This document shows, piece after piece, positions 46,612-54,804 of a stretch of 64,000 bases of DNA; within the stretch, counting starts at the first letter, position 1, and each line of letters opens with the position of its first letter. The notes beneath the pieces are model-generated. The model ran no database searches. It saw only the letters and a program-made list of their open reading frames with translations, and was not told the origin of the DNA. This DNA comes from an uncultured Chlorobiaceae bacterium (lineage in GTDB: Bacteria; Bacteroidota; Chlorobiia; Chlorobiales; Chlorobiaceae). A program made the translations under genes and the position numbers. The DNA is taken from positions 1 to 64,000 of the forward strand of contig CAJAJL010000107.1 of the NCBI GenBank assembly GCA_903940125.1, read 5' to 3'.

Positions 46612-47202
46612 GTGGAAGATCTTAGGTTTACATCGGTAAGTGATGCGGCCGCATTCCTCGCTGGAGATAAAAATGTTAAGCAGCAGGTGGATGAAGAAAT
46701 TTGTTTCAGTCAGCTTGTCAATCACCTTCTCCAGCTCAGAATAGAAAAGGGTATTTCTCAAAAAGAGCTGGCAAACCGTATAGGTTGCGATCCGAGCAAA
46801 ATCTCCAGACTAGAGGCTGGTAACGATTTGCAGTTGAAAATGGGTGATGTGATGCAGTACCTGTCTGTTCTTAATGTAACAATGAATATGGTTTTTGAAG
46901 ATACTTCACTTCCTGTTGCCGAGCAGATCAAACAGCATGTTTTTCTGATTCATGAAAAGCTGGAACAACTTGTGAAACTGGCAAAACAGGTTGATGGAGA
47001 TGAGATTATCATCAATAAGATTCACGTTTTTTGTAGTGAAGTCTTATTTAATTTCCTTTCGCGGTTTGGTGATAGCTATAAGAAGCTATGTGTTGTTTCC
47101 GGGTCTGGCAATACGGCCTTGCCGGGCTCAATGCAAATACCTTCTGATTCTGATTCAGGTTATCGTGGAGGTTGTAAAGGTCTGGATGCGGCACTCCTGT
47201 GA
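46612..47202 (+). CDS. XRE family antitoxin-type regulator (HigA-like)
   Basis: A 196-residue protein with a helix-turn-helix XRE domain at about residues 42-100: QLVNHLLQLRIEKGISQKEL then ANRIGCDPSKISRLEAGNDL, with the recognition helix IGCDPSKISRLE. The C-terminal part is predicted mostly helical with a Ser/Gly-rich end and no known domain. The start is a GTG with an AGGAGA ribosome-binding site 9 bases before. Pairing with the upstream toxin suggests it neutralises it and represses the operon. It is longer than typical HigA (about 100 residues). Confidence 0.78.
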   Translation: MEDLRFTSVSDAAAFLAGDKNVKQQVDEEICFSQLVNHLLQLRIEKGISQKELANRIGCDPSKISRLEAGNDLQLKMGDVMQYLSVLNVTMNMVFEDTSLPVAEQIKQHVFLIHEKLEQLVKLAKQVDGDEIIINKIHVFCSEVLFNFLSRFGDSYKKLCVVSGSGNTALPGSMQIPSDSDSGYRGGCKGLDAALL

Positions 47203-47241
47203 ATACATGGATGATCAACCGGAATGTTTATTCTTTTTTTT

Positions 47242-47955
47242 CTACCGATCCTCAAACAGCTCCCCGATCTCATTGCTTTCGACGAAAGGATCAATGCAGT
47301 CGTGCTGGCTGTTCTTTGGGTTGTTGACTTTCGTTGAAATCGGATAGACCGTAAGTGCACCGTCTTTTGATGGCTTTAGCAGCTTCCCTGCTTCTGGCAT
47401 GCTGGCATTGAGCCACTCTTTCCAGTGTTCCGGCTCAAGGATAACCGGCATGCGATCGTGAACACATTTCATTTCGCTGTTGGCATCGGTGGTGATGATC
47501 GTACATGACACAACAGGAGCTGCACTGGCATCTGCCTTCCAGGTGTCCCACAATCCTGCGAAAGCCATGGGTTTGCCGTCAGCCCTGTGGATGTAGTAAG
47601 GCTGCTTTTTGCTCTGTGCCGTTTGCTTCCATTCATAGAAGCCGCTGGCAGGGATGATGCAGTGCGACCGGTGCAGCATGTGGCGAAAGTATGGCTTTAT
47701 GGCGAGGGTTTCAGAGCGCGCATTGATTGGCCGGACTTTCGGCAGTGCCTTTGCCCAGTGCGGAATAACGCCCCAGTGTGCAAGCGTGAGCGTGTTTTTG
47801 CTCTGGTCTCCCAGGAGAACAACAATATCGGTATCGGGGGCAATGTTGTAGTTTGCTGAAAAGTCTATCTCTTGCTCCTCAACAAATGGGAGTTCGTACT
47901 GGTGGAGCTGCCTGATGAAATCTTTCAGTTCAAAGAAGACGAATCGACCGCACAT
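47242..47955 (-). CDS. yedK: SOS-response-associated peptidase (SRAP/YedK)
   Basis: A 237-residue HMCES/YedK-type protein that forms a thiazolidine crosslink with abasic sites in single-stranded DNA and protects them. The N-terminal MCGRFVFF provides the catalytic Cys2; NARSETLAIKPYFR gives the conserved Asn; CIIPASGFYEWK provides the Glu; and MKCVHDRMPVIL the His. All four active residues are present. It sits in the accessory patch with UmuDC 4 kb away, another DNA-damage function. Convergent with the antitoxin gene. Confidence 0.93.
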   Translation of the reverse strand: MCGRFVFFELKDFIRQLHQYELPFVEEQEIDFSANYNIAPDTDIVVLLGDQSKNTLTLAHWGVIPHWAKALPKVRPINARSETLAIKPYFRHMLHRSHCIIPASGFYEWKQTAQSKKQPYYIHRADGKPMAFAGLWDTWKADASAAPVVSCTIITTDANSEMKCVHDRMPVILEPEHWKEWLNASMPEAGKLLKPSKDGALTVYPISTKVNNPKNSQHDCIDPFVESNEIGELFEDR

Positions 47956-48038
47956 GAGGTGAAATGGTTTGCCGTTACGAGGTAAACTTTCGTAAATAAA
48001 TAGTACAAAAAATATAACAGCAACCCACCTGGGACATT

Positions 48039-48524
48039 ATGGGAACCATTGCGGATTATACTGGAGGCCTTATACTCGAAAGCATACGCAAAGCGCTGCA
48101 CTATTTTGATTCCAGTGAGGGAGTACTAACTCATGATGAAAAAGGTCAGCGCCTGCACAAAAACATCAACGAATTTGAACCTCTCGTTCTGTCATTCGAC
48201 CAGGCAGGAGAATACATTAGGGAAGCAAAATCTTTAGCAATAGGCGAACGTGTTTGCAGAGTTCTTCATCCGGAAGCTGGTTCTACAGAATCAGTTTTTC
48301 TCAATGAACTGGCCGTTGCAATGGTTGCGAACGGGCATGCAAAGATAGCGTCAATAGAAGAGGCTGAGGAATGCCTGCGAAAGAGTACGGGACATCCTCT
48401 CATCAGCTCAAAAGTGTCAGGTGAGTATCTGGAAATATGCCGATCATATCCTCCTGATTGTGTTTATTGGAGAGCTGAAAAACGAGGTCTTCATTGTCTG
48501 CAGCGAAAAGACCACGCACTATAA
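48039..48524 (+). CDS. Hypothetical protein
   Basis: A 161-residue soluble protein I do not recognise. The first 120 residues look mainly alpha-helical (GGLILESIRKALHYFDSSEG; FDQAGEYIREAKSLAIGERV). The C-terminal part holds three cysteines in a basic stretch (ICRSYPPDC, HCLQRKD) that could bind a metal or simply be part of a core. Codon use and length argue for a real gene. It is divergent from the SRAP gene, 83 bases away, and is followed by a 327-base stretch with a gene remnant. Confidence 0.6.
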   Translation: MGTIADYTGGLILESIRKALHYFDSSEGVLTHDEKGQRLHKNINEFEPLVLSFDQAGEYIREAKSLAIGERVCRVLHPEAGSTESVFLNELAVAMVANGHAKIASIEEAEECLRKSTGHPLISSKVSGEYLEICRSYPPDCVYWRAEKRGLHCLQRKDHAL

Positions 48525-48567
48525 AGCTGGGCAAACATATACGCAATGATAGAATAACTGAAAGATT

Positions 48568-48774
48568 GTGCAGGTGTTTGAGGTTGACTATCTTAAGCGA
48601 ATGTCCGGTTACCTGACTGGTAAAACATGCTGTATGCACATTATCCATTCCATAAACGACTTCATCCTGATAACGCCTCAACTTGGCATTTTGGACTTCC
48701 GGGCTTTTCTCAATCTGGCCATGTTCATCACCGAAAGTGAACGCAAAAGCAAAGGAGCAGAGCGACATGTATAG
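48568..48774 (+). pseudogene. Remnant of a DNA-binding (RhuM/antitoxin-like) protein gene
   Basis: An open frame of 68 codons without a proper start encodes YLKRMSGYLTGKTC and later NDFILITPQLGILDFRAFLN and LAMFITESER, which from memory resembles a family of DNA-binding proteins found next to Fic/Doc-type toxin genes. After SER the frame ends in nine unrelated residues, and the natural continuation seems to switch frame, so this is a truncated, frameshifted leftover. It fills most of the 327-base gap before the Fic gene; a minus-strand ORF over the same bases looks like its shadow. Confidence 0.35.
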
Positions 48775-48850
48775 AAAAAGGTCGATTTCTATACACGTTA
48801 ATGCAATCATGTATAAAAAACTCCCGTTTTCTTTACAAATATAACCAGCC

Positions 48851-49936
48851 ATGTCCTATAACATACCCTCTTTACCACTTGCGATTGAACTGGAAACGGT
48901 TCCTGTGCTTAAAAAAGCCGCATCGGCACACCGTTATTTAGCAGAATTGAAAGGGATGTCACGCAGTATTCCCAATCAGTCAATTTTAGTGAATACCCTT
49001 TCGCTTCAAGAAGCCAAAGACAGCTCCGCAATTGAAAATATTATCACCACACATGATGAACTTTTTCGTGAAGAACTTTTTCCGGAGTTTGCCTCAAATG
49101 CCTCTGCCAAAGAGGTGAAAAACTACGTTACGGCCTTGAAGAGAGGTTTTGATCTCGTACAACAATCCTCTCTGCTTACCAATAATCACATTCTTACCAT
49201 TCAGGAGGCTTTGGAAAACAACAAGGCGGTTTTCCGCAAGCTGCCGGGGACAGAGTTGAAAAATGATCTCACTGGAGAAATTGTTTATACACCTCCTCAG
49301 TCACACGATGAAATTCTTCGCCTGATGAGTAATCTTGAGCGTTTTATCAATGACGATGCCATGAGCACTCTTGACCCCTTGATAAAAATGGCCATTATTC
49401 ATCATCAGTTTGAAAGCATACACCCGTTTTATGATGGAAACGGAAGAACGGGAAGAATTATCAACGTGCTCTATTTGGTAGCCAAAGGATTACTCGATAT
49501 TCCTGTGCTCTACCTGAGCCGATATATCGTTTGCAATAAAGCGGATTATTACCAAAAACTTCAAAAAGTGAGAGAAAACGGGGAGTGGGAGCCATGGGTA
49601 CTCTATATGCTTGATAGTGTAGAAACTACATCACGCCAAACCATTACGATTGTCCAGGAGATTGGTGACGCTATAACCCATTACAGAAGTGGCATCCGCG
49701 AAAGCTGTAAATTCTATAGTCAAGATCTCATCAATAATTTGTTCTATCACCCGTATACCAAAATTGAATTCTTGACGAAGGCATTAAACATAACGCGTCT
49801 TACGGCTACCAAATATCTCGACGCACTCTGCGCTGAAGGGTATTTGCATAAAGAAAAAATAGGTCGTTCAAATTATTACATCAACAAGGCACTCTTTGGT
49901 ATCCTGACAAAGCCGTTATCGGATAGCGAAAAATGA
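48851..49936 (+). CDS. Fic family protein (AMPylase) with C-terminal winged helix
   Basis: A 361-residue Fic/DOC enzyme that would transfer AMP from ATP to a hydroxyl of a target protein. The active motif is complete: HPFYDGNGRTGR at residues 191-202. An inhibitory-helix motif SSAIEN (58-63, pattern [S/T]xxxE[G/N]) precedes it, marking a class II, self-inhibited Fic. Residues 290-350 form a winged helix (FLTKALNITRLTATKYLDAL). Its stop overlaps the ATG of a type III restriction remnant, suggesting it was once coupled to that system. Complete and probably functional. Confidence 0.92.
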   Translation: MSYNIPSLPLAIELETVPVLKKAASAHRYLAELKGMSRSIPNQSILVNTLSLQEAKDSSAIENIITTHDELFREELFPEFASNASAKEVKNYVTALKRGFDLVQQSSLLTNNHILTIQEALENNKAVFRKLPGTELKNDLTGEIVYTPPQSHDEILRLMSNLERFINDDAMSTLDPLIKMAIIHHQFESIHPFYDGNGRTGRIINVLYLVAKGLLDIPVLYLSRYIVCNKADYYQKLQKVRENGEWEPWVLYMLDSVETTSRQTITIVQEIGDAITHYRSGIRESCKFYSQDLINNLFYHPYTKIEFLTKALNITRLTATKYLDALCAEGYLHKEKIGRSNYYINKALFGILTKPLSDSEK

Positions 49937-50004
49937 AACTGAAATTCGATTCAACCCTCAACTACCAGCTCGAAGCTATAAAAAGCGATACCGAGTGCAA
50001 ATAG
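49933..50004 (+). pseudogene. 5' stub of a type III restriction Res subunit
   Basis: A 23-codon ORF starting with an ATG that overlaps the Fic stop codon (ATGA). The peptide MKLKFDSTLNYQLEAIKS is the characteristic N-terminus of type III restriction endonuclease R subunits, where it runs into the Q-motif of the DEAD-box helicase. After IKS it diverges and hits a TAG. The rest of the gene is gone. The remaining 200 bases before the methyltransferase gene include one copy of the tail repeat. Confidence 0.5.
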
Positions 50005-50118
50005 GATTGCTTTGTACTGACGGGATCAGCCCAGATGCAGACGGCTACCCCTGTGCCGCTCATAGCAGGCAAAAGCTTCACTGGACTGGCTATCAGGTGC
50101 TGGCCTACTACTAATTAT

Positions 50119-50223
50119 GTGAGCTGGGCAAAGGCGTTCCCTGAGTACCTGGAGCAGCTGCAGCTGCCTTTTGGGAAGGAGTATGAATTTGCGCTGGAGA
50201 TGGTGGGAATGGGGGGAGATTGA
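50119..50223 (+). repeat. Degenerate 105-bp coding repeat, copy 1
   Basis: Reads VSWAKAFPEYLEQLQLPF then GKEYEFALEMVGMGGD and a stop. A closely related copy lies at 51082-51186. It looks like the last 34 codons of some gene; I do not recognise the parent. The two copies bracket the methyltransferase gene. Confidence 0.7.
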
Positions 50224-50253
50224 TCTGTTGTGATATAAAGAACAGGCGATTAT

Positions 50254-51012
50254 ATGAAGACAAAACCAACAAATTCCAGGAATTGGTTTGACCAAGGCGG
50301 TCAAGCCTATGCCGCTTTTAGACCACAATACCCCTCAGAAATTGCCTCATATCTAACGTCATTAGTTCCTGAGACAAGGCTTGCTGTAGATGTAGGGTGT
50401 GGGACAGGTCAACTGACACAACTTCTTGCCCCATACTTTGACACGGTTATAGGACTTGATCCAAGTTCCGATCAAATCGCAAACGCGATTCAATCCAAAA
50501 ACGTTAGCTATCAATGCTCATCCGCTGAACATCTCCCGTTAAACAATGGTAGCGTAAACTTGATAACAGCAGCACAATCAGCTCATTGGTTTGATCTACC
50601 GAGGTTTTATAACGAGGTGCGTAGGGTTGCCAGCACAAACAGCATTCTCGCTTTGATTAGCTACGGCGTTCTAAAACTTGAACCAAGCATCAATGATAGG
50701 GTTCAACATTTTTACTGGAATGAAATTGGACCCTATTGGTCACCAGAGCGCAAAATGGTTGATAGTGGTTACGCCACTATTGACTTCCCATTTACAGAAC
50801 TTGCTCCACCATCAATGGAAATCCGTCTTGATTGGGATTTGAATGAGTTTATGGGTTATATCTCAACTTGGTCGGCGATACGAAACGCTATAGAAATTGG
50901 ACGAGAAGACTTGCTTCAGAGCTTTTCGAATGACATAACAAAGGTCTGGGTCGATGCCAACACTAAGCATCCGATCACTTGGTCTATCAATATGCGGATT
51001 GGAATACTATGA
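50254..51012 (+). CDS. Class I SAM-dependent methyltransferase
   Basis: A 252-residue methyltransferase of the Methyltransf_11 type. Motif I is LAVDVGCGTGQLTQLLAPYF (residues about 46-65), the acidic post-I residue is in VIGLDPSSDQI, and motif II/III lie in SAEHLPLNNGSVNLITAAQSAHWF. N-terminal NWFDQGGQAYAAFRPQYP is common to this group, which acts on small molecules (trans-aconitate, ubiquinone-like). No target can be named. It sits alone between two copies of a broken 105-bp sequence and so probably arrived as a cassette. Confidence 0.85.
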   Translation: MKTKPTNSRNWFDQGGQAYAAFRPQYPSEIASYLTSLVPETRLAVDVGCGTGQLTQLLAPYFDTVIGLDPSSDQIANAIQSKNVSYQCSSAEHLPLNNGSVNLITAAQSAHWFDLPRFYNEVRRVASTNSILALISYGVLKLEPSINDRVQHFYWNEIGPYWSPERKMVDSGYATIDFPFTELAPPSMEIRLDWDLNEFMGYISTWSAIRNAIEIGREDLLQSFSNDITKVWVDANTKHPITWSINMRIGIL

Positions 51013-51081
51013 TTACTCGGTAAACCTACACCCCACTCAATTGCTTGGGAGCTGTCCATTCAATGCGATATCCATCAAAAC

Positions 51082-51186
51082 ATGAACTGGGCAAAGGCAT
51101 TTCCTGAGTATCTTGAGCGGCTGCAGCTGCCACTTGGGAAGGAGTATGAGTTTGCGAAAGAGATGGTGGGGATGGGCGGGGATTAA
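51082..51186 (+). repeat. Degenerate 105-bp coding repeat, copy 2
   Basis: Reads MNWAKAFPEYLERLQLPL then GKEYEFAKEMVGMGGD and a stop, 34 codons, the same length as copy 1 at 50119-50223 with scattered third-position and a few amino-acid changes. Between it and the UmuC gene there are only about 25 bases. Confidence 0.7.
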
Positions 51187-51211
51187 GATCTTCAACCGCA
51201 GCACTTTGAGT

Positions 51212-52486
51212 TCACCCCTTCACCTCAATAATATCATCCCACCGCGTGGTATAGCTGGGCGAAAGACGCTCCTGATTAGGTTTCCAGGCTTCGGAGTTTT
51301 CAGAGGCAAGATGTACAGCACCACTACCATAGCGCTGGTTGATTGAATCCATAACCAGCATAAGCCGGGCATCGCGCTCATAGGCAGAGGGCTCTTCTTC
51401 AGGGAAAAGCGAAAGCGTCGTACTGCATGACTTTCTTGGTACAAACCCACTCACAATAACGCCCGCTTTTTTATAGACCATTCCATCGCGAAATATCCCC
51501 TCAAGAATCTTATCAGCAGCGTTGAGGATCGCTCTGGAATCATTTGTAGGATGCTTGAGTGCCGCAGTGCGTGTTCCCCAGTACCGGGCACCCGACTCAT
51601 CGAACGGGCTGGTAGCGATGAAGACCGTCAGCATTGAGGCAAGCGAATCCTCTTTGCGCAGCTTGACTGCGCATTTGCCGGCGAAAGTTGCAACAGCCTG
51701 CTGCAGCTCTGCAAGCGTGCTCACGCTGCGGCCAAAAGAGCGCGAGGTGCAGATGCTTTGCTTTGCAGGCCGCACCAGCTCCATCGGCAGGCATGATGTG
51801 CCCTGCAGCTCTGCCTGAATTCTTGCGCCGACGATGTGCAGATGCTTGCGCACCCAAGCAGCTGATGCAGCGGCCAAGTCAGCGGCGCTCTCTATGCGCT
51901 TTGCCTGCAGCAGCTTGCTCCACTGCCGCCCGATGCCCCAGATATCCTCGACCTTGGTGCACTCAAGGGCATCGTGAATTTCTGCATGACTTTTGAGCAC
52001 ACAGACGCCCTGATAGTGCGGATTCTTTTTTGCCAGGCGGTTGGCAATCTTGGCAAGCGTTTTCGTCGGCGCAATGCCGACGCAGACAGGGATGCCAGTA
52101 TGCAGCCGAACGGTCTTTCGCATGTGCTGGCCGTAATCAGCCAGATCGAAGCGTGTGAAGCTCGACATATCCAGGAATGCCTCATCGATGGAATAGACTT
52201 CGATTTCAGGAGCAAGTTTGCCCAGAAGCCGCATCACCCGTGACGACATATCGCCGTAAAGGGCATAGTTCGAGGAGAAGACTGAAACATTATGCTTCTT
52301 AAGCAGTTCGCGGCACTTGAATTCCGGCGTGCCCATCTGGATGCCGAGCGCTTTGGCTTCTTCGGAGCGGGCGATGATGCAGCCGTCATTGTTCGAGAGA
52401 ACAACAACCGGTCGCAGGCGCAGCTCTGGCCTGAAGGTGCGCTCGCATGAAGCGTAGAAATTATTGCAGTCGACAAGGGCAAACAT
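51212..52486 (-). CDS. umuC: DNA polymerase V catalytic subunit
   Basis: A 424-residue Y-family translesion polymerase. It starts FALVDCNNFYASCERTFRPEL with the first metal-binding Asp, then VVVLSNNDGCIIARSEEAKALG, SIDEAFLDMSSF carrying the catalytic D-E pair, and VGIAPTKTLAKIANRLAKK. The helix-hairpin-helix and little-finger domains follow (VEDIWGIGRQWSKLL). A C-terminal UmuC-type extension is present. It lies 20 bases after umuD and would be induced with it by DNA damage. Complete and likely functional. Confidence 0.95.
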   Translation of the reverse strand: MFALVDCNNFYASCERTFRPELRLRPVVVLSNNDGCIIARSEEAKALGIQMGTPEFKCRELLKKHNVSVFSSNYALYGDMSSRVMRLLGKLAPEIEVYSIDEAFLDMSSFTRFDLADYGQHMRKTVRLHTGIPVCVGIAPTKTLAKIANRLAKKNPHYQGVCVLKSHAEIHDALECTKVEDIWGIGRQWSKLLQAKRIESAADLAAASAAWVRKHLHIVGARIQAELQGTSCLPMELVRPAKQSICTSRSFGRSVSTLAELQQAVATFAGKCAVKLRKEDSLASMLTVFIATSPFDESGARYWGTRTAALKHPTNDSRAILNAADKILEGIFRDGMVYKKAGVIVSGFVPRKSCSTTLSLFPEEEPSAYERDARLMLVMDSINQRYGSGAVHLASENSEAWKPNQERLSPSYTTRWDDIIEVKG

Positions 52487-52506
52487 GAAAAAGTCTCCAG
52501 CCGTTG

Positions 52507-52971
52507 TTATCTCGGCTTATGGATAACATAGGATAAAATCCCCCAGATCAGAAAGTCATTATCCTCAATGATTTTGATGGGCTTGTATTCAGCATTGGCA
52601 GGCATGAGGTAGATGCCGTCTTCCTTCAAAGCCAACCGCTTCAAAGTAAATTCACCGTCAATAAAGCAGACAGCTATATCCCCATCCTTCTGCTCAAGCG
52701 CCTTGTCGATAACCAGAAGGTCGCCATCTGCTATACCGGCGTCAATCATGGAGTGCCCTTTCACTCTTGCGTAGAAGGTGGCTTCAGGGTGCTTGATAAG
52801 CTCTTTATTCAGGTCAAGAGCCATCTCGATATAGTCTTCAGCAGGCGATGGAAAGCCCGCAGAGACTGGCGAACCGGCAAGCGGCAGCTTAAGCTCGGTT
52901 GTGAAGTCGGGGGTGAAGAAGTCCAGCACGGGGCCGGAATGAATTCTGGAAAGTCTCATGGATATCGCCAT
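52507..52971 (-). CDS. umuD: UmuD translesion polymerase subunit (S24 peptidase)
   Basis: A 154-residue LexA-like autoprotease. RecA-stimulated self-cleavage would occur at Ala38-Gly39 in SAGFPSPAEDY. The nucleophile is Ser74 (VKGHSMIDAG) and the general base Lys111 (FTLKRLALK). The processed form joins UmuC as polymerase V. The start could also be Met5 (MRLSRIHSG); the family N-terminus is variable. I could not identify a LexA operator in the stretch upstream by eye. Confidence 0.94.
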   Translation of the reverse strand: MAISMRLSRIHSGPVLDFFTPDFTTELKLPLAGSPVSAGFPSPAEDYIEMALDLNKELIKHPEATFYARVKGHSMIDAGIADGDLLVIDKALEQKDGDIAVCFIDGEFTLKRLALKEDGIYLMPANAEYKPIKIIEDNDFLIWGILSYVIHKPR

Positions 52972-53080
52972 TGTAATCAGTTAACGCCATCCACAAATAT
53001 AGCGGAAGAAGCTGATTTTCCTTATATGGACCATCATGATACCAGAAAGCTGACAGATGTAAGGGGTATCAAGCACCCAG

Positions 53081-53598
53081 CTAAGAGTGCTGTTTGAAAA
53101 CTGTTTTTGCGATAGCATGCCGTGCCATATCCTTGGTTGTAAAGGCTGAATGAATGAGGAGAACACGCTCTGCAATGCCCTTTTGGCCTTTTTGCCTGGC
53201 ACAGATTGCACGCAACTCGGGAGCAAACCCTACGCCAATGAGGCGCATGCCTTCGATTATACCGGTGGTTGCTTCCACAAGAAAAATTGCAATGGCATTT
53301 GTTTCTGACGCCAACCAGACTCTGCGGGTTTCATCATCAAATTTTGAGATATCAAAAGAGATATCAATACTGAAATTCTCTCCGAAATCCACGACCAGAA
53401 AAGGAATATCACGCTGTTCAAAGAGTGACGCGGTGATTGTACCTCTTGTAAACAGCTTTCTTTCTCTACGCGACGCGAAATCTTTTTGAGTGCCATCAGG
53501 ATATGGAAAAAACCTTCTGTCGGGATCGCAACATTCATTTCCCGGCCAGTACAGTACTCTTCATGGGGAAAGAGTTTCCCAACTTGATATGCATCCAT
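53081..53598 (-). pseudogene. Frameshifted gene of unknown function
   Basis: From an ATG at 53598 the first codons read MDAYQVGKLFPHEE; shortly after, convincing protein sequence continues in another frame: YWPGNECCDPDRRFFPYPDG, then FASRRERKLFTRGTITASLF, EQRDIPFLVVDFGEN, and on to the stop at 53081. That second frame has no ATG, GTG or TTG before the GTG at 53392, and a TGA lies just upstream of the YWPGNE stretch, so one base appears to be missing near 53553-53560. The joined product would be about 170 residues. I do not recognise the family. It sits between umuD and the BREX operon, facing away from the latter. Confidence 0.55.
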
Positions 53599-53712
53599 AA
53601 CTTTGAAGGTAGACTCCTGTTACTACCGGACTGATTAGCTGTAAGGTAAAAAAAGGTTTTAAAAATATTCGATACTCTTCACCGCTACTTTGACTCGCTC
53701 TTAAGCAGCAAA

Positions 53713-53750
53713 ATGCTGTCTCATTAAACGAAGATTTTTTGAGACAGCAT
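53713..53750. repeat. 11-bp perfect inverted repeat upstream of the BREX operon
   Basis: ATGCTGTCTCA and its complement TGAGACAGCAT are separated by 16 bases that end in a T run. It lies in the 363-base stretch without an intact gene between the frameshifted gene and brxA, in a divergent arrangement. It could be an operator, a hairpin, or the relic of an insertion end. The T run is in the loop, so it does not look like a terminator. Confidence 0.55.
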
Positions 53751-53961
53751 AATCGTGCGACTGTTAGAAAATGGGAAATAAGAGCACCTTGCCACGGACA
53801 GCTTTTGTCCGACCACTATTGGTATATTTAATGATATGACCTTAATAACCACCAAAATAACGGTATAAACCTTGATTTCATAACGGCTTATATTAGGTGA
53901 AATCGTTTATAAGGGCGAAATAGATTTGTATATTTTATGATATTTAGTTTCTGCTGCATCT

Positions 53962-54804
53962 TTGGAGCAGTTGATTATTTCCACCGCTCCTCATGAGTTT
54001 GACATTTACGAGATCCCCTATTACATAATGCAAGAGTATAATTCAGACATCAACATCATCGGTAGTATTCCGGATTTCAGCTTGCTTGAGGTTGCATTGA
54101 CACAATTTGCCAAAGGAAAGGGTTGTCTTGATCTCAAGGAATTGCTGGTGACCAACAACGCCTTCGACTTTCGGACGGAGAGCACCCGGAAGCGCTTTCT
54201 TGCAGCGGTAGAGCGCAGCATTCTGGTTTTTGCCAGTGAGCAGCACCGGCAGTTGATGGTGGCACTTTTTAATGCCCCTGGTCTGGAAACTCTGAAACGG
54301 TTGGCAATTTTTTTGCAGTTGTTTGCCGGGAACGATCTCTTCCGGATTCTTACCAAAGAGGTTTATCTGAAGGTCTACTTCTCCGGTCGGACAACGATTG
54401 CCGGGGATGAGGTTTTTGCATACTTGAAGGACCGCCAATGCCACTCCCTGCCGTTGAAAAAATTCTCGGATTCGACCTTGGAAAAAATTGCTTCAAAGTA
54501 TCTCACGATTCTCAAGAAGCTTGGTATGGTTGAGGGTACAGTAAAAAAACGGTTGCTCAATATCAGACTTTCTGAGGCTGAACTTCTTTTCTTTGTGTAT
54601 GTTATCCTCAGTGTGGATGATTCTACAACTGATATTTTAAAGTCACCATATCGAGAGTTCTTGTTTCTTGAACGAGAGGAGTTGATCCGGTCGCTAAAAA
54701 ACATCAGCTTCATGCCATTTATCAATATCGCCTCTACCGGGGAGGCTCTGACTGTGCAGTTAAAATTGTCACCACAGGAGCTTGTTGATGCCATTTCTCA
54801 CTGA
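53962..54804 (+). CDS. brxA: BREX protein BrxA (DUF1819-like)
   Basis: A 280-residue protein in the first position of the BREX operon. The C-terminal half (LKKFSDSTLEKIASKYLTIL, KKLGMVEGTVKKRLLNIRLS) resembles DUF1819, a DNA-binding fold. It is longer than the roughly 200 residues typical of type 1 BrxA. No ATG exists upstream in frame before a stop (TGA at 53938-53940), so a TTG at 53962 is the best start, unless an N-terminal part has been lost. Its role in BREX is structural or regulatory; it is non-enzymatic. It overlaps brxB by 17 bases. Confidence 0.75.
   Translation: MEQLIISTAPHEFDIYEIPYYIMQEYNSDINIIGSIPDFSLLEVALTQFAKGKGCLDLKELLVTNNAFDFRTESTRKRFLAAVERSILVFASEQHRQLMVALFNAPGLETLKRLAIFLQLFAGNDLFRILTKEVYLKVYFSGRTTIAGDEVFAYLKDRQCHSLPLKKFSDSTLEKIASKYLTILKKLGMVEGTVKKRLLNIRLSEAELLFFVYVILSVDDSTTDILKSPYREFLFLEREELIRSLKNISFMPFINIASTGEALTVQLKLSPQELVDAISH

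Noticed and set aside
48403-48852. A 149-codon minus-strand ORF over the end of the hypothetical gene and the following gap
   Set aside because: It overlaps a plausible plus-strand gene and a coding remnant in antisense and has no recognisable domain; most likely a shadow.
53081-53392. Independent 103-residue gene starting at the GTG at 53392
   Set aside because: Good protein-like sequence continues upstream in the same frame without a start codon, so the frameshift explanation fits better.
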